Shown here: positions 15,700 to 24,855 of the stretch, piece by piece | How positions within the stretch are numbered: the first letter of the stretch is position 1 | Layout: each line of letters opens with the position of its first letter | Origin: JAIBBG01 sp043748015 | Lineage (GTDB): Bacteria > Bacteroidota > Bacteroidia > Flavobacteriales_D > Sanyastnellaceae | DNA: 44,736 nt | Direction of reading: 5' to 3' | NCBI GenBank assembly: GCA_043748015.1 | Contig: JAYTOA010000189.1 | Location: 1-44,736, forward strand | The notes under the pieces: model-generated | The model's input: only the letters and a program-made list of their open reading frames with translations | What the model was told of the DNA's origin: nothing | The model's database searches: none | Translations under genes and position numbers: made by a program

Positions 15700-18600
15700 A
15701 TGAAGCACTTTTACACAAGTATTCTATTTCTCTTTTGTTTGTTTTTTATTTCAGATGGATATGCCCAGCCTTGGACGTATGACTTTGGAACCGCAACGGG
15801 CTCCAATAACGCAGCCGGAACAGGAAACATTGTTTTTCTGAATGGCCTTACCACTACTCCAGCTGGCGGTGGTACCTACCGTATACGGACAGGCGGAACT
15901 CCTGGAACGGGATTCGTCGTGGCAAATCCTGGAACTGCTTTAGGAACTCTAGGAGAATTGCAGATTAATGCTTCTACTAGTGCTTCAACCAATAAGTTTG
16001 GTATTTATGACTGGACAAGCCCAACGACCGTCGCATATGCGAAGTTTAAATTGCGCACAACCGCAACGTTAGGAATTGGTTCGTTAGCTGTTGCTATTGG
16101 TGTGAACACACTGGTGACTGATAACAATGGATACACAAGTCACTATAACAATTCCGTTGCTAATTTTAGCATTATTTACTCTGCTGGCGCTGTCTCTGTC
16201 ATCAATCGCAGAATAAATGGAAGCAATGTCACTATCGCTGCCGGAACGTTTTTGAAAGATACGAATCAGGATGTAGAAGTTTATTGCAATAACGGTGCAG
16301 CGGCTGTTAGCTATAATAGAGCGGGAACTTCATACACTTTGAATTCACAACAATGGGACCTTTGGGTGGGTGGATCAAAAATTTCTCCTGCTTTAGGTTG
16401 GGCAAAAGCAGGCACGCTTGCTTCCGGACTGGCTATTTCAGGTATTGGTTTTTTTGGTGAGTTGAGCACTGGAGCCAATAACAATGCATTCATGTATCTC
16501 GACGACATCGATTACTCCAATGCGCTCCCAATCTGTCCAGCTCCTGTTACCCAAGCAACCAACATCACTTTTCCGTCAATCAATCAAGCGGATATGGACA
16601 TCAGTTGGACCAGTGGAAGTGGTGCCGGTCGTGTGGTGAAAATGAATACATCTAATTCATTTACTGCACCAGCAAATGGTTCTAATCCATCTGCTAACCT
16701 TGCTTGGCAAAATGCCGGTGAGCAAGTGGTATACAACGGAGCAGGTTCGGGTCCAATTACGATTTCTAATCTATCAGCAAGTACAACATACCACTATCGT
16801 GTATATGAATACTGTGATGCTGAAAGAACTTATCAAGTAACTACCGCAACAGGCAATCCAAACAGCCAAGCCACGGCAGCAGGTCCAAGTTTGTCTACGG
16901 ATGCATTGACAGCATTTGGTGCGCAGTGTGTGCCAGGTAGCTACGGTCCAAATTCTTTTACGATCACAGGAGCTAACCTTACAGCTGCCAACGTAACTGT
17001 TGGCTCAGCAATTACCCAATATACGTTCTCAACCAATATGGGCGGACCCTTTTTATCCAGTCTTTCATTGGGGCAAGCAGGTGGCGCTTATTCACAGCTC
17101 ATTTATGTGCAGTTCGATCCTACCGGTGTAGCAACATACAACGGTCTTATCAATATCGGTGGCGGAGGCGCATCAACAACTACGCTAGCCGTTTCAGGCA
17201 GTGGTATTGCTGCTGCAGCTCCAACACTGAATACGCCAACTTTTGCTTCCGTAACTTCTGCTACTGCAGATCTTGGCGCAGATATTACTTCCCTTAATTG
17301 CAGCAATGTCACTGATCGTGGAATCGAATGGAGCACTACGAATGGTTTTATAGATGGCTCAGGAACTACTATTTCAGAATTGGGAACTTTTGGAACAGGA
17401 GCTTTCACGGAGCCTGTTACAGGCTTGCCTTCAAATACAACCATTTATTGGAAAGCTTATGCAACAAACAGCACCGGAACCACACGTACGGCGCAGCAAT
17501 CTTTTGCTACTTCTCAGATATTTTTGAATGTTGGTGATATCAGTATTCTTGGATACAATTCGAATACGCCTGACAACTTTGCGTTTGTCAATTGGGTGAG
17601 CATTCCTGCCAATGTGGTTATTAAATTCACCGATGGTGGTTTCAACGGCACAGCACCAAATTCGGCAAATACTGCTTTGAACGCGCGTGGAACAGAAAAT
17701 TTTGTCATCTGGAAAAACAATACCGGCCTACCAATTGCTGCCGGAACGGTGATCAAAATCGAAAGTCTTACTACTACTTTAGGCATCGTGACTGCAGGAT
17801 CAGGTGCAGGCCTGAGTGGCTTGTCGGGTTCCGGAGATCAGGTATTTGCTTATCAGGGAAATGCAACTACCGGTGCTACACCGGACTATGCTGCCGCCGC
17901 GGCCACAACAACTTACACTGGCAATATACTTTTCGGATTAAATGCGCATGGCAGCAGTTTGAATACAACATGGCTGACAAGCGGTGTTGCCGGTTCAAAC
18001 GATTCGTATTTGCCAACAGAATTGAATGTAGTCAATGGAAACATTGCCCTTACCGGAAATGCAGTGGGCGGTCAATACACAGGGACACGTACGGCACTCG
18101 GTAGTATCCTCGCATACAGAGCGCTTGTAAACAATCAGGCCAACTGGACAAAAGTTACCGTTGCAGGATTGGTTGCAATCAACACAACTGCTTTCACGGT
18201 GAATCCAAATGCCGCAACTCAAGTAGTTGTAACGGGCATCAATGGCGGAATTAATCCGAGTACAAACACTTCATTCAACGTGAGTATTGAAACGCGTGAT
18301 GCACTGAACGCAGCAGCGGCAGTTGGCATTGACACTGACTTTGCTGTTACGCTTGTAACGGGCAGTGGCGCTTTAGGCGGAACATTAACCGGAACCATTA
18401 CAGCCGGTAACGGTACTTTGAATATTCCAAGTACTTACAACACAGCTGAAGGAGGTGTGTCAGTTTTAGTTTCTGCTACGGCAGGTATGACATTAACCGC
18501 CGGCACCAGCGCTACTTTCACAGTTGATGCAGCGGCAAGTCAGTTGACTTTTGTTGGATTGGAAACGTATGCTTATACTTCAAACAACATTCCTACATTT

Positions 18601-21120
18601 ACTGTAGAGGCGCGCAGACCGGATAATTCAGTAGATGTTAATTACTCGGGCAGTGCAACAATTACGTTGAATTCCGGAACAGGCAATGTTCTTGGAACAG
18701 TCACTAAACCAATCACTGCAGGTGTTGCAATTTTTAATGATATTTCATTCGATCAACCTGGTGTAAAACAAATTGATGTGAACGCAGGAGCGCTTCCTGC
18801 GACGACTTCGTCGAATATCACAGTGTCAACGGCATCACTTACTGAAGTAATCCTTCCTGAATATATTGAAGGCAAGCAGCCAACGAATACGAACCGTATG
18901 CCTTATGCATATCGTGTGACCCTGAATGGTCTTAAGCCAAATAGTACATTCAGATATATCAATGGGGTTGTGCTTGGAACAGATCCTGCAAACTCCGGTG
19001 GTGCAGGTAATGCAATCTATGCTGATATAGCAGGCTTTATAAGAAGCGGCGGCACTAGTTTGTCTACTGCCGGCAATTACGGAGAATTTACAACTGATGG
19101 TTCCGGTTCTTATACGGGTTGGTTTATCACAGAGCCTACGGGAAATGCCACACGCTTTAACCCAGGCGCTGATGTGTATTGTCGTATCAGCTTGAATAAT
19201 GGAAATAACGGAACAGCCACAACAGTTAGGCTTACCACAGCAAACAGTGTGAAGGTAATTGAGTTTGGAGCGCTCGCAGCACAAGGGACTGCATTGCGTG
19301 GTAACTCGGGGGCGCCTGCAAAAAACTTCGTTTTCGTTTATGACAACACCACCGGATCCGGTCGTCCGATTGCGGGAACATTTGTTGAGTCAGATGGCTC
19401 ACTAAACGATAACGCCACAAATTCCTATTCTACTTTTTATGCCACAAACGTGGAAGGTATAGCAGGTGCTTATGGATTAATTATTCCGAATACATTGCCA
19501 AACGGTATTCGACGTATTGAGCAGCGTCAATTTTCAGATGGCGCCATTGCCGGTTGTGCTTCTTCTGATGCTGATGGTATCTGGCCGGGTGGTGCGAATA
19601 CCGTGAATCCAACAGGAGGCACTGCAACACCACGCGTGATTTTATCTACCGATGCTCCATTAATTCCATCTCCTGAAGTTTGCGGAAATTATATTGATGA
19701 CAACTGTGATGGAAATATTGATGAGGGTTGTCCTGGTAATTTCCTCAACGACATTCCGAGCGGCGCGCCGAATGTTGCATACAGCAGCAACATGAATTAT
19801 CCGAATTGCTATTCAATAAATGGTGACAATACCATCGCCAACAATTCTGCTGAGTCAGGAACATTCTCAGGACCGGATTCATGGTACAAATTCGTTGCAC
19901 AGACAAACGGTGCTGCCATCACAATGACGAGTTCGACGATGGATGATGCCATTGCGCTTTATACACGTGCGGGCAATACCTACACATTGATCGCAACAGA
20001 GAACGTAGCTACCGGCAATGGTGACTTCGAGAGAATGGTATTGTCTACACTGGTTCCGGGAACTACTTATTACATCTCAGTTGGAGCTGCCACTGGAGCA
20101 GTGGGTGGTGCATTTACACTTTGCATACAACACTTAATGCCTAGCGGTTGTGCGTACACCATTCCAGCGGGAGGTTTCTCACTGTGTTCATCTTATAAAG
20201 CGATCTATCGCGGATCACCTGCACAAGGCGTAACATATTCCTTCAACTTTACAGGCATTGGCGGCGGAGCTTCAGGACTCACAACCATTAGTGGCACCAA
20301 CGGATTAACGACTTTGTCAGGTGCAACACTTGCATTGCGTTATGGCGGCATCTACGATGTAACTGTTGACGTTCGATACACTTTGAAAAATGGATTGAAT
20401 GTGGATCAGATAGTGAATGTGCTTGGTAGCACACTATCTGCGAATTGCAGCAACGTAAGCATTATGACACAGCCAAATATGGAGGTGAAACTTGCGCAAC
20501 AATGTAACGCTGTTCTTCTCAGAAGCAATTACCTCATTGGTACTCCTGTGAGCGGAAGTCCAAACGTTTGCTCTGTTGTCAATTACACGTATGAATTCAC
20601 ACAAGTGACAGATTGCAGCAATACAACGCCGGTAGGTTTGGCGGTAGAGTACAACACACCAATGGGCACTCCATACTTGCCTCTTGGAAATCTTGGATTG
20701 CTTGCGAATACAGGAACATGGAGAGTGCGCATCCGTCCGAACTTCGGATATGGAACAGGCATTTATGGACCGGCAAAGTATGTTGCGGTGAGTGGTACAT
20801 CAGCGAGTGTCATGATCAATGAAGAAGCGTTATTGAATGATACATATCGTACAACAGAAGCAGAAGTTGTCGCTAGCATTTATCCGAATCCTAACTCCGG
20901 AGAAATGTTGAACATCAATCTTACTGATGTAACATCAGAGCAGGTATATGTGCGTATAATGGATGTGATGGGCCGTGTAGTTTACAGCAATCGTTTTGCT
21001 GCTTCAGGTTCATTGAATACCATCATTGCATTTGATCAGAGTCTGTCATCAGGTGTTTACATGATTGAATTCAACATGGATAACAATATCGTAACGGAGA
21101 AAATGATCGTGAGAAAATGA
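15700..21120 (+). CDS. Giant multidomain T9SS cargo protein with MopE-like motif
   Basis: 1806 residues. Signal peptide 'MKHFYTSILFLFCLFFISDG' to 'YAQ'. Beta-sandwich segments follow: an N-terminal domain to about 270, Fn3-like and Ig-like stretches ('LSTDALTAFGAQCVPGSYGP'), a lamin-tail-like segment around 605-830 ('IFLNVGDISILGYNSNTPDN'), and invasin/Big-like repeats around 835-1040. About residues 1325-1345 carry 'CGNYIDDNCDGNIDEGC', the MopE-type metal-binding motif. From about 1348 the C-terminal block is shared with the next two proteins: PPC-like domain ('DSWYKFVAQTNGAA'), a Cys-containing two-unit beta region ('CAYTIPAGGFSLCSSYKAIY') and the T9SS sorting domain ('ASIYPNPNSGEMLNINLTD' ... 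'MIVRK'). Likely a cell-surface or secreted protein; ligand unknown. Confidence 0.88.
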   Translation: MKHFYTSILFLFCLFFISDGYAQPWTYDFGTATGSNNAAGTGNIVFLNGLTTTPAGGGTYRIRTGGTPGTGFVVANPGTALGTLGELQINASTSASTNKFGIYDWTSPTTVAYAKFKLRTTATLGIGSLAVAIGVNTLVTDNNGYTSHYNNSVANFSIIYSAGAVSVINRRINGSNVTIAAGTFLKDTNQDVEVYCNNGAAAVSYNRAGTSYTLNSQQWDLWVGGSKISPALGWAKAGTLASGLAISGIGFFGELSTGANNNAFMYLDDIDYSNALPICPAPVTQATNITFPSINQADMDISWTSGSGAGRVVKMNTSNSFTAPANGSNPSANLAWQNAGEQVVYNGAGSGPITISNLSASTTYHYRVYEYCDAERTYQVTTATGNPNSQATAAGPSLSTDALTAFGAQCVPGSYGPNSFTITGANLTAANVTVGSAITQYTFSTNMGGPFLSSLSLGQAGGAYSQLIYVQFDPTGVATYNGLINIGGGGASTTTLAVSGSGIAAAAPTLNTPTFASVTSATADLGADITSLNCSNVTDRGIEWSTTNGFIDGSGTTISELGTFGTGAFTEPVTGLPSNTTIYWKAYATNSTGTTRTAQQSFATSQIFLNVGDISILGYNSNTPDNFAFVNWVSIPANVVIKFTDGGFNGTAPNSANTALNARGTENFVIWKNNTGLPIAAGTVIKIESLTTTLGIVTAGSGAGLSGLSGSGDQVFAYQGNATTGATPDYAAAAATTTYTGNILFGLNAHGSSLNTTWLTSGVAGSNDSYLPTELNVVNGNIALTGNAVGGQYTGTRTALGSILAYRALVNNQANWTKVTVAGLVAINTTAFTVNPNAATQVVVTGINGGINPSTNTSFNVSIETRDALNAAAAVGIDTDFAVTLVTGSGALGGTLTGTITAGNGTLNIPSTYNTAEGGVSVLVSATAGMTLTAGTSATFTVDAAASQLTFVGLETYAYTSNNIPTFTVEARRPDNSVDVNYSGSATITLNSGTGNVLGTVTKPITAGVAIFNDISFDQPGVKQIDVNAGALPATTSSNITVSTASLTEVILPEYIEGKQPTNTNRMPYAYRVTLNGLKPNSTFRYINGVVLGTDPANSGGAGNAIYADIAGFIRSGGTSLSTAGNYGEFTTDGSGSYTGWFITEPTGNATRFNPGADVYCRISLNNGNNGTATTVRLTTANSVKVIEFGALAAQGTALRGNSGAPAKNFVFVYDNTTGSGRPIAGTFVESDGSLNDNATNSYSTFYATNVEGIAGAYGLIIPNTLPNGIRRIEQRQFSDGAIAGCASSDADGIWPGGANTVNPTGGTATPRVILSTDAPLIPSPEVCGNYIDDNCDGNIDEGCPGNFLNDIPSGAPNVAYSSNMNYPNCYSINGDNTIANNSAESGTFSGPDSWYKFVAQTNGAAITMTSSTMDDAIALYTRAGNTYTLIATENVATGNGDFERMVLSTLVPGTTYYISVGAATGAVGGAFTLCIQHLMPSGCAYTIPAGGFSLCSSYKAIYRGSPAQGVTYSFNFTGIGGGASGLTTISGTNGLTTLSGATLALRYGGIYDVTVDVRYTLKNGLNVDQIVNVLGSTLSANCSNVSIMTQPNMEVKLAQQCNAVLLRSNYLIGTPVSGSPNVCSVVNYTYEFTQVTDCSNTTPVGLAVEYNTPMGTPYLPLGNLGLLANTGTWRVRIRPNFGYGTGIYGPAKYVAVSGTSASVMINEEALLNDTYRTTEAEVVASIYPNPNSGEMLNINLTDVTSEQVYVRIMDVMGRVVYSNRFAASGSLNTIIAFDQSLSSGVYMIEFNMDNNIVTEKMIVRK

Positions 21121-21130
21121 TCGTGAGAAA
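21103..21130 (+). repeat. 14-bp tandem duplication across the stop codon
   Basis: ATGATCGTGAGAAA occurs twice back to back. The first copy encodes the final 'MIVRK'; the second starts with the A of the Lys codon, and its TGA now ends the protein. The same five residues end the two neighbouring proteins with an ordinary stop, so the ancestral end was probably one copy followed by ATAA. Confidence 0.9.
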
Positions 21131-21156
21131 ATAATTTTTTCTGATTAAAATTTGCA

Positions 21157-21188
21157 AAGCTGCCCCTTCATTGGGGCAGCTTTTTTTT
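21157..21188 (+). terminator. Intrinsic terminator after the 1806-residue T9SS gene
   Basis: Stem AAGCTGCCCC / GGGGCAGCTT (10 bp) with a 6-nt loop is followed directly by a run of T (21181-21188). Confidence 0.9.
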
Positions 21189-21393
21189 GTTGAATTTTTT
21201 TTCTACCGAATTCTCAATAGAATCAACCACATTCTAAAAGCACAAATGTTAAATAAAATAATTATGATTTTCGGATACATTTTTTTTTAGATTCGATATG
21301 TCTTACTGATGTACGATAGAGCAAACGGGCATCCCCTGTGCGGTTTAGAAGACTCAGTAAGGGAAATTAAACCAACCTAAAACCCTAATCAAA

Positions 21394-24300
21394 ATGAAAA
21401 ATTTATTTTTCGCTGTCGTGTTCGGCTGCATGAGCCAAATCGCTCTTTCACAATTTATTTATGTACCGGAGGGAATCAATATGCCAGGAGCTTGGAACTC
21501 TTGGGTGAATCCTCCCACCAACAATGTTGTATTGGTGAACCCTAATCAATTTGCCGGTGGACAACTGGTACAGATTACTACCGGAAAGTTTAGATGGCAG
21601 ACCATCTTTAGTGTGGCTTCAAGTGGAGCAGACATTGTAGGAGGCAACTATGATTTCAAGTTTACTTCAGGACCAGCCGGCACACCCTGGCTTAACCAAT
21701 GGGGAAATGTAGGTGTCGTATTGAATACATTACAGACATACAATTTTGGCGAAGAAAGTTTTGCTCCCGGCAATAACAATGTTACAGTGAGCAATAACAA
21801 ATGGTACTCAATGAATTTCATAGACAACGGATATGTTAACACTCAGGCCATTTTTATGGAAACTTCAAGCGAACCTGTAACACTCAATTCCGCGACACAA
21901 CTTCCTACCAATGGAAATGTATCGAGTACTGATCCAGTGACGGTGACCTTGAATGTAAGCGCTTCACCAAGCCCTGAAGAACTTATATATGTAAGGTGGA
22001 GCATTGACAATTTTACCACTTCAAGTATCACACCTCTTAGTTTTACGGGATCTGTAGGAACCGGTGTTATTGGACCGCAGGCTGCTTCAACACTGGTCTC
22101 GTATTACTTCTTTTCTACCACGGTAAATAATCCTTCGATTGCCGATGTAGATAAAGTGACCATACGTTTTCTAAATTCCGGTGGAGGAAATTTCTTCTAC
22201 AACGTGAACGCTGCAGTGCCTCCTGTGAATGTTACGTTCCAGGTGAATATGTCACAGCAGGTTGTTTCCGGCAACGTGAACATCGCAGGAACGTTCAGTG
22301 GCTGGAATCCGGTACAGATGGCGAGTGCAGGAGGAGGACTTTACACTTATTCAACAACGATCAATCAAAGCACAGCCATTGAATATAAGTTCATCAATGG
22401 ATCGACATACGAGTCAAATCTTGGAGCACCATGCGGCAACGGCACCAATAGAACCTTCAATGTAGGCACATCTGCAGTACTCATTCCTGTGGCGTGTTTC
22501 AGCCTTTGCTCCAATTGTCCTCCAACGAATGATGTTACTTTCAATGTGAATTTATCGAATGAGATTGTAGCGGGTAACATTTACATCAATGGCAATTTTC
22601 CAATTACAAATTGGACCACACCGATACAAATGACATCAGTTGGCAACGGAGTGTACACAACAACGCTCACTTTGCCACAAGGTGTGACCTTCGAATACAA
22701 ATACATCAATGGATCGACCTATGAAAATGCAATATCAACTCCATGCGGAAATGGCAACAACCGCGTGATCAATGTGCCTGCTTTAGCAAGTACCAATCTT
22801 ACAGTTGCTTGTTTCTCTTTTTGCAACAATTGCTTGCCGATACAGCAAGTAACATTCAATGTAAATGTTGCCGATCATAGTGTGAGTCAGACAGGTGTAT
22901 TCCTTGTAGGAAATTTTGGATCAGCCGGTTATCCTGACTGGAATCCGGCGGGAATAGCGATGACAGACGCGAACGAAGACGGCGTATACACAGTGACATT
23001 GAATCTGTTCCGCAATGCGAGTTATCAATACAAATTCCTGAGTGGAAATATCTGGGCTTACGAAGAAACATTACCTGTAGGTTGCAGTGTCGGCGGAAAC
23101 AGAACGCTCACAGTACCGGCGACAAACATTTCTCTTCCATCTGTATGTTTTGGAAGTTGCACCAATTGTGCTGTTTCAATTATCAATGATTCTCCATACG
23201 GAGCGGTGAATGTTGCATATAGTTCCAATCAGAATTATCCGAATTGCTATCCATTTATATCCAGCACAGTTGTTGCGACAAACTCTCCACAGTCAGCAGG
23301 CTTCGGTGGTAAAGACCTATGGTACAAGTTTGTTGCGCAATCATCGGCCGCATCGATTACACTCTCCAGTTCTATTGTTGATGATGTGATAGAGTTGTAT
23401 TCAAAAACCGGACACACGTTCACGCTTGTACCCGGAGGAGAAGAAAACAAAGCAACCGGAATTGATGATTTCGAAAGACTCAACATTTCAGGATTGACAC
23501 TGGGACAGACATACTATTTGTCCATTGGATCAACCTCCGATATCATTGGCGGTGCATATTCACTCTGCATACAACATCTATTGCCAAGCTATTGTGCCTA
23601 TACAATTCCAGCCGGTGGATTCTCGCTGTGCAATAGTTACAAAGCGATCTACCGCGGATCGGCTGCCAATCAAGTGTCATACACATTCAATTTCACAGGC
23701 GTAGGTGGAGGAGCGAGTGGCACTACTTCACTATCAGGAACGAATGGATTGATTGCATTATCCAATCCGGCATTGGGACTTCGTTTTGGTGGTGTTTATG
23801 ACGTAACAGTAGATGTTTTATATGTGCTAACCAACGGTGTAGGTCAGTCGACAAGTATCACCTCAACCGGTTCAGTGAGTGCTCCCAATTGCACCGGTGT
23901 AACCATCATGCAACAACCATTGATTGAAGTAAAAAACAGTCAACTATGCCCTGCAACACTGCTTCGCAGCAACTACTTGATTGGCGTGCCAACTGCGGGC
24001 AACAGCAATGCTTGCAGCGCTATCAGTTATACTTTTGAATTTACTCAATTGGTGAGTTGCGGGGATCAAACAGCGATATCAATACCTGTAACTTTTACAA
24101 CTTCCAACTCTAATCCTTACCTAGGATTGGGTGTGTTGCCTGCCTCACAAAATGCAAGTACATGGTATGTGAAGATCAGACCTAATTTCAATTACGGAGC
24201 AGGTGCTTATGGAGCCGCACGTGTCATCACTATCAATGGAACATCAGCAAACGTTATGCTTCCTGAAGAAGAATTATTCGATAACAATGAGAAGTCGCTT

Positions 24301-24564
24301 TTGATTCAACCTATTGCCAGCATTTATCCAAATCCGAATCGCGGAGATATGATCAACGTCAATCTGACGGATGCTGCATCAGAGCAAGTTTACATCCGCA
24401 TAATGGATGCTACCGGAAGAGTAGTTTACAGCGACCGACTTGCTATTGCGGGATCACTCAACACAGTGATCAGTTTCGAACAGAGTCTGACCGCCGGTAT
24501 GTATATGATTGAGTTTAAATTGGACGATCAATACATCACCGAGAAAATGATAGTCAGAAAATAG
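21394..24564 (+). CDS. T9SS cargo protein with three CBM20/48-like modules (tandem duplicate 1)
   Basis: 1056 residues. Signal peptide residues 1-19 ('MKNLFFAVVFGCMSQIALSQ'). An N-terminal domain (about 20-275; 'FIYVPEGINMPGAWNSWVNP') is followed by three homologous modules at about 279-378, 379-482 and 483-595. Each opens with VTF(Q/N)VN, has a '(V/I)xGxFxx..W' strand and 'YxYKF(I/L)(N/S)G', a C-GNG-NR-like turn, and ends 'CF..C..NC'. This resembles CBM20/CBM48 (starch-binding-type) sandwiches, but sugar binding is not shown. Then come the PPC-like domain (about 598-732), the Cys-containing two-unit region (about 735-960) and the T9SS sorting domain (about 968-1056, 'ASIYPNPNRGDMINVNLTD'). 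Very similar along its whole length to the next gene. Confidence 0.88.
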   Translation: MKNLFFAVVFGCMSQIALSQFIYVPEGINMPGAWNSWVNPPTNNVVLVNPNQFAGGQLVQITTGKFRWQTIFSVASSGADIVGGNYDFKFTSGPAGTPWLNQWGNVGVVLNTLQTYNFGEESFAPGNNNVTVSNNKWYSMNFIDNGYVNTQAIFMETSSEPVTLNSATQLPTNGNVSSTDPVTVTLNVSASPSPEELIYVRWSIDNFTTSSITPLSFTGSVGTGVIGPQAASTLVSYYFFSTTVNNPSIADVDKVTIRFLNSGGGNFFYNVNAAVPPVNVTFQVNMSQQVVSGNVNIAGTFSGWNPVQMASAGGGLYTYSTTINQSTAIEYKFINGSTYESNLGAPCGNGTNRTFNVGTSAVLIPVACFSLCSNCPPTNDVTFNVNLSNEIVAGNIYINGNFPITNWTTPIQMTSVGNGVYTTTLTLPQGVTFEYKYINGSTYENAISTPCGNGNNRVINVPALASTNLTVACFSFCNNCLPIQQVTFNVNVADHSVSQTGVFLVGNFGSAGYPDWNPAGIAMTDANEDGVYTVTLNLFRNASYQYKFLSGNIWAYEETLPVGCSVGGNRTLTVPATNISLPSVCFGSCTNCAVSIINDSPYGAVNVAYSSNQNYPNCYPFISSTVVATNSPQSAGFGGKDLWYKFVAQSSAASITLSSSIVDDVIELYSKTGHTFTLVPGGEENKATGIDDFERLNISGLTLGQTYYLSIGSTSDIIGGAYSLCIQHLLPSYCAYTIPAGGFSLCNSYKAIYRGSAANQVSYTFNFTGVGGGASGTTSLSGTNGLIALSNPALGLRFGGVYDVTVDVLYVLTNGVGQSTSITSTGSVSAPNCTGVTIMQQPLIEVKNSQLCPATLLRSNYLIGVPTAGNSNACSAISYTFEFTQLVSCGDQTAISIPVTFTTSNSNPYLGLGVLPASQNASTWYVKIRPNFNYGAGAYGAARVITINGTSANVMLPEEELFDNNEKSLLIQPIASIYPNPNRGDMINVNLTDAASEQVYIRIMDATGRVVYSDRLAIAGSLNTVISFEQSLTAGMYMIEFKLDDQYITEKMIVRK

Positions 24565-24584
24565 TTTTTCTTTTGTTAGGTAAA

Positions 24585-24617
24585 AGAAGGGGCTGCCGGT
24601 AACGGCGGCCCTTTCTT
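24585..24617 (+). terminator. Intrinsic terminator-like hairpin
   Basis: AGAAGGGGCTGCCG pairs with CGGCGGCCCTTTCT around GTAA, with one or two mispairs. The T tract after it is short (TTGTTT), so termination may be weaker than after the neighbouring genes. Confidence 0.65.
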
Positions 24618-24855
24618 GTTTCAGCCCGTTATGTACTTGACATTCGACAAGATTTTTCGTATGCGCTTTCAAGCCGAAATAGCAATAACAGAAAAGTAGT
24701 AAAAAAACTCTGTGTAAAAAGTACACTTTGTTAGTGTCTTTAGTACACTTGTGATGACTTTCGGGATAAATGAAAAGCGTCGCAATACAGTGATGAATTT
24801 CATGTGCTGATTTCGAAACCTACATCAAAACGTTATTTAAACAATACTCTACAAA

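Noticed and set aside
18835..19284. 149-residue antisense frame inside the 1806-residue T9SS gene
   Set aside because: The opposite strand has clear signal, domain and sorting-domain structure; the antisense frame is Cys/Ile-rich with no recognisable pattern.
24715..24760. Direct repeat AGTACACTT(T)GT upstream of the third giant gene as an operator
   Set aside because: Only two short, imperfect copies with no dyad and no similar site before the duplicate gene; too weak to call.
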